Origin: W2P13-069 sp051876105
GTDB lineage: Bacteria; Actinomycetota; Coriobacteriia; Coriobacteriales; QAMH01
Length of the DNA: 5,895 nucleotides
Direction of reading: 5' to 3'
NCBI GenBank assembly: GCA_051876105.1
Contig: JBJEHN010000071.1
Location: 1 to 5,895, forward strand
In this document: positions 5,708 through 5,895 of the stretch, in pieces
How positions within the stretch are numbered: position 1 is the first letter of the stretch
How the letters are laid out: the number at the start of each line of letters is the position of its first letter
Made by a program: the position numbers and the translations under genes
The notes under the pieces: model-generated
What the model was told of the DNA's origin: nothing
Databases searched by the model: none
What the model saw: the letters and a program-made list of their open reading frames with translations, nothing else

Positions 5708-5895
5708 CTGCACACGAACAACTGGATGACGTGAATGAATCGTAATAGGGGAGGGGTTGCATTGTTCACCCGAGATGAGTTCGCACTAGGAGGGAGTTGA
5801 ACCGGCTGTTACAACTGAACTTGCCGGACCTGCTCCATACATTATGGCGTTGTTTGATCACACTATAGCTGCTGAGTCGCCCCCATCCGTCATCC

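Larger units (their letters stand above)
4535..5895. other. Long AT-richer non-coding region upstream of parA: candidate origin/centromere region
   Basis: About 1.36 kb without a convincing gene. Open frames exist on both strands around 4830-5508, but they lack ribosome sites, are Ser/Arg-rich and overlap repeats. The region holds block B, two TGCAA palindromes, three GTCATYYCGA-type repeats, small hairpins and block C. From about 5700 to 5895 I see only a GGGGAGGGG run (about 5750) and an AGGAGG (5789-5794) without a credible gene behind it. Its position beside parA, its composition and its repeats make it the best place for origin and partition site, but neither has a canonical signature here. 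Confidence 0.5.

Noticed and set aside
5789..5895. AGGAGG followed by a TTG-started hydrophobic 23-codon frame, and an ATG at 5844 open to the edge
   Set aside because: The TTG is only 3 nt from the ribosome-site-like word, the ATG at 5844 has no ribosome site, and the visible peptides are too short to judge.

Overview
The window looks like the backbone of a small low-complexity plasmid or plasmid-like element: a replication protein gene (rep, + strand), a convergent partition operon (parA-parB, - strand), one small unrecognised basic protein cut off by the window start, and two repeat-rich non-coding stretches that are good candidates for replication origin and partition site. There is no cargo such as resistance, a toxin pair, an integrase or a relaxase, and no rRNA, tRNA or CRISPR. 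The genes are GC-rich, with strong use of CGC, CTG, GCC and AAG codons, while the long non-coding right end is clearly more AT-rich. This and the family types fit a GC-rich Gram-positive-like host, with gut Actinobacteria or GC-rich Clostridia as guesses, but nothing here identifies the taxon firmly.

Layout. 1-197 (-): 5' part of a small basic protein with a strong Shine-Dalgarno; a terminator-like stem-loop lies at the very edge. 198-871: non-coding, holding a repeat block (A), a plausible rep promoter (570-598), a perfect 12-bp stem-loop (630-661) and overlapping palindromes (666-695). 872-2458 (+): rep, a primase-polymerase (AEP/PrimPol-type) protein with a PriCT-like segment, a helix-turn-helix and an odd tail. 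2461-3564 (-): parB. 3557-4534 (-): parA, whose N-terminus reads like a ribbon-helix-helix DNA-binding domain. 4535-5895: about 1.36 kb without a convincing gene, holding repeat blocks B and C, two copies of a TGCAA-N3-TTGCA palindrome, three degenerate copies of a GTCATYYCGA-type dispersed repeat and small hairpins.

How it may work together (inference). Rep would start replication at an origin in one of the AT-rich flanks; its level may be set through the structured leader. ParA and ParB are translationally coupled and would segregate the element. The ParA N-terminal domain may repress the par operon by binding TTGAA/TTCAA-rich sites upstream. Blocks A, B and C are diverged copies of related sequence placed upstream of rep, upstream of parA and near the right edge; they may be shared binding sites for Rep, ParA or ParB. 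If the element is circular, the right and left edges would join so that all non-coding control sequence lies around the origin, but the window itself does not prove circularity.
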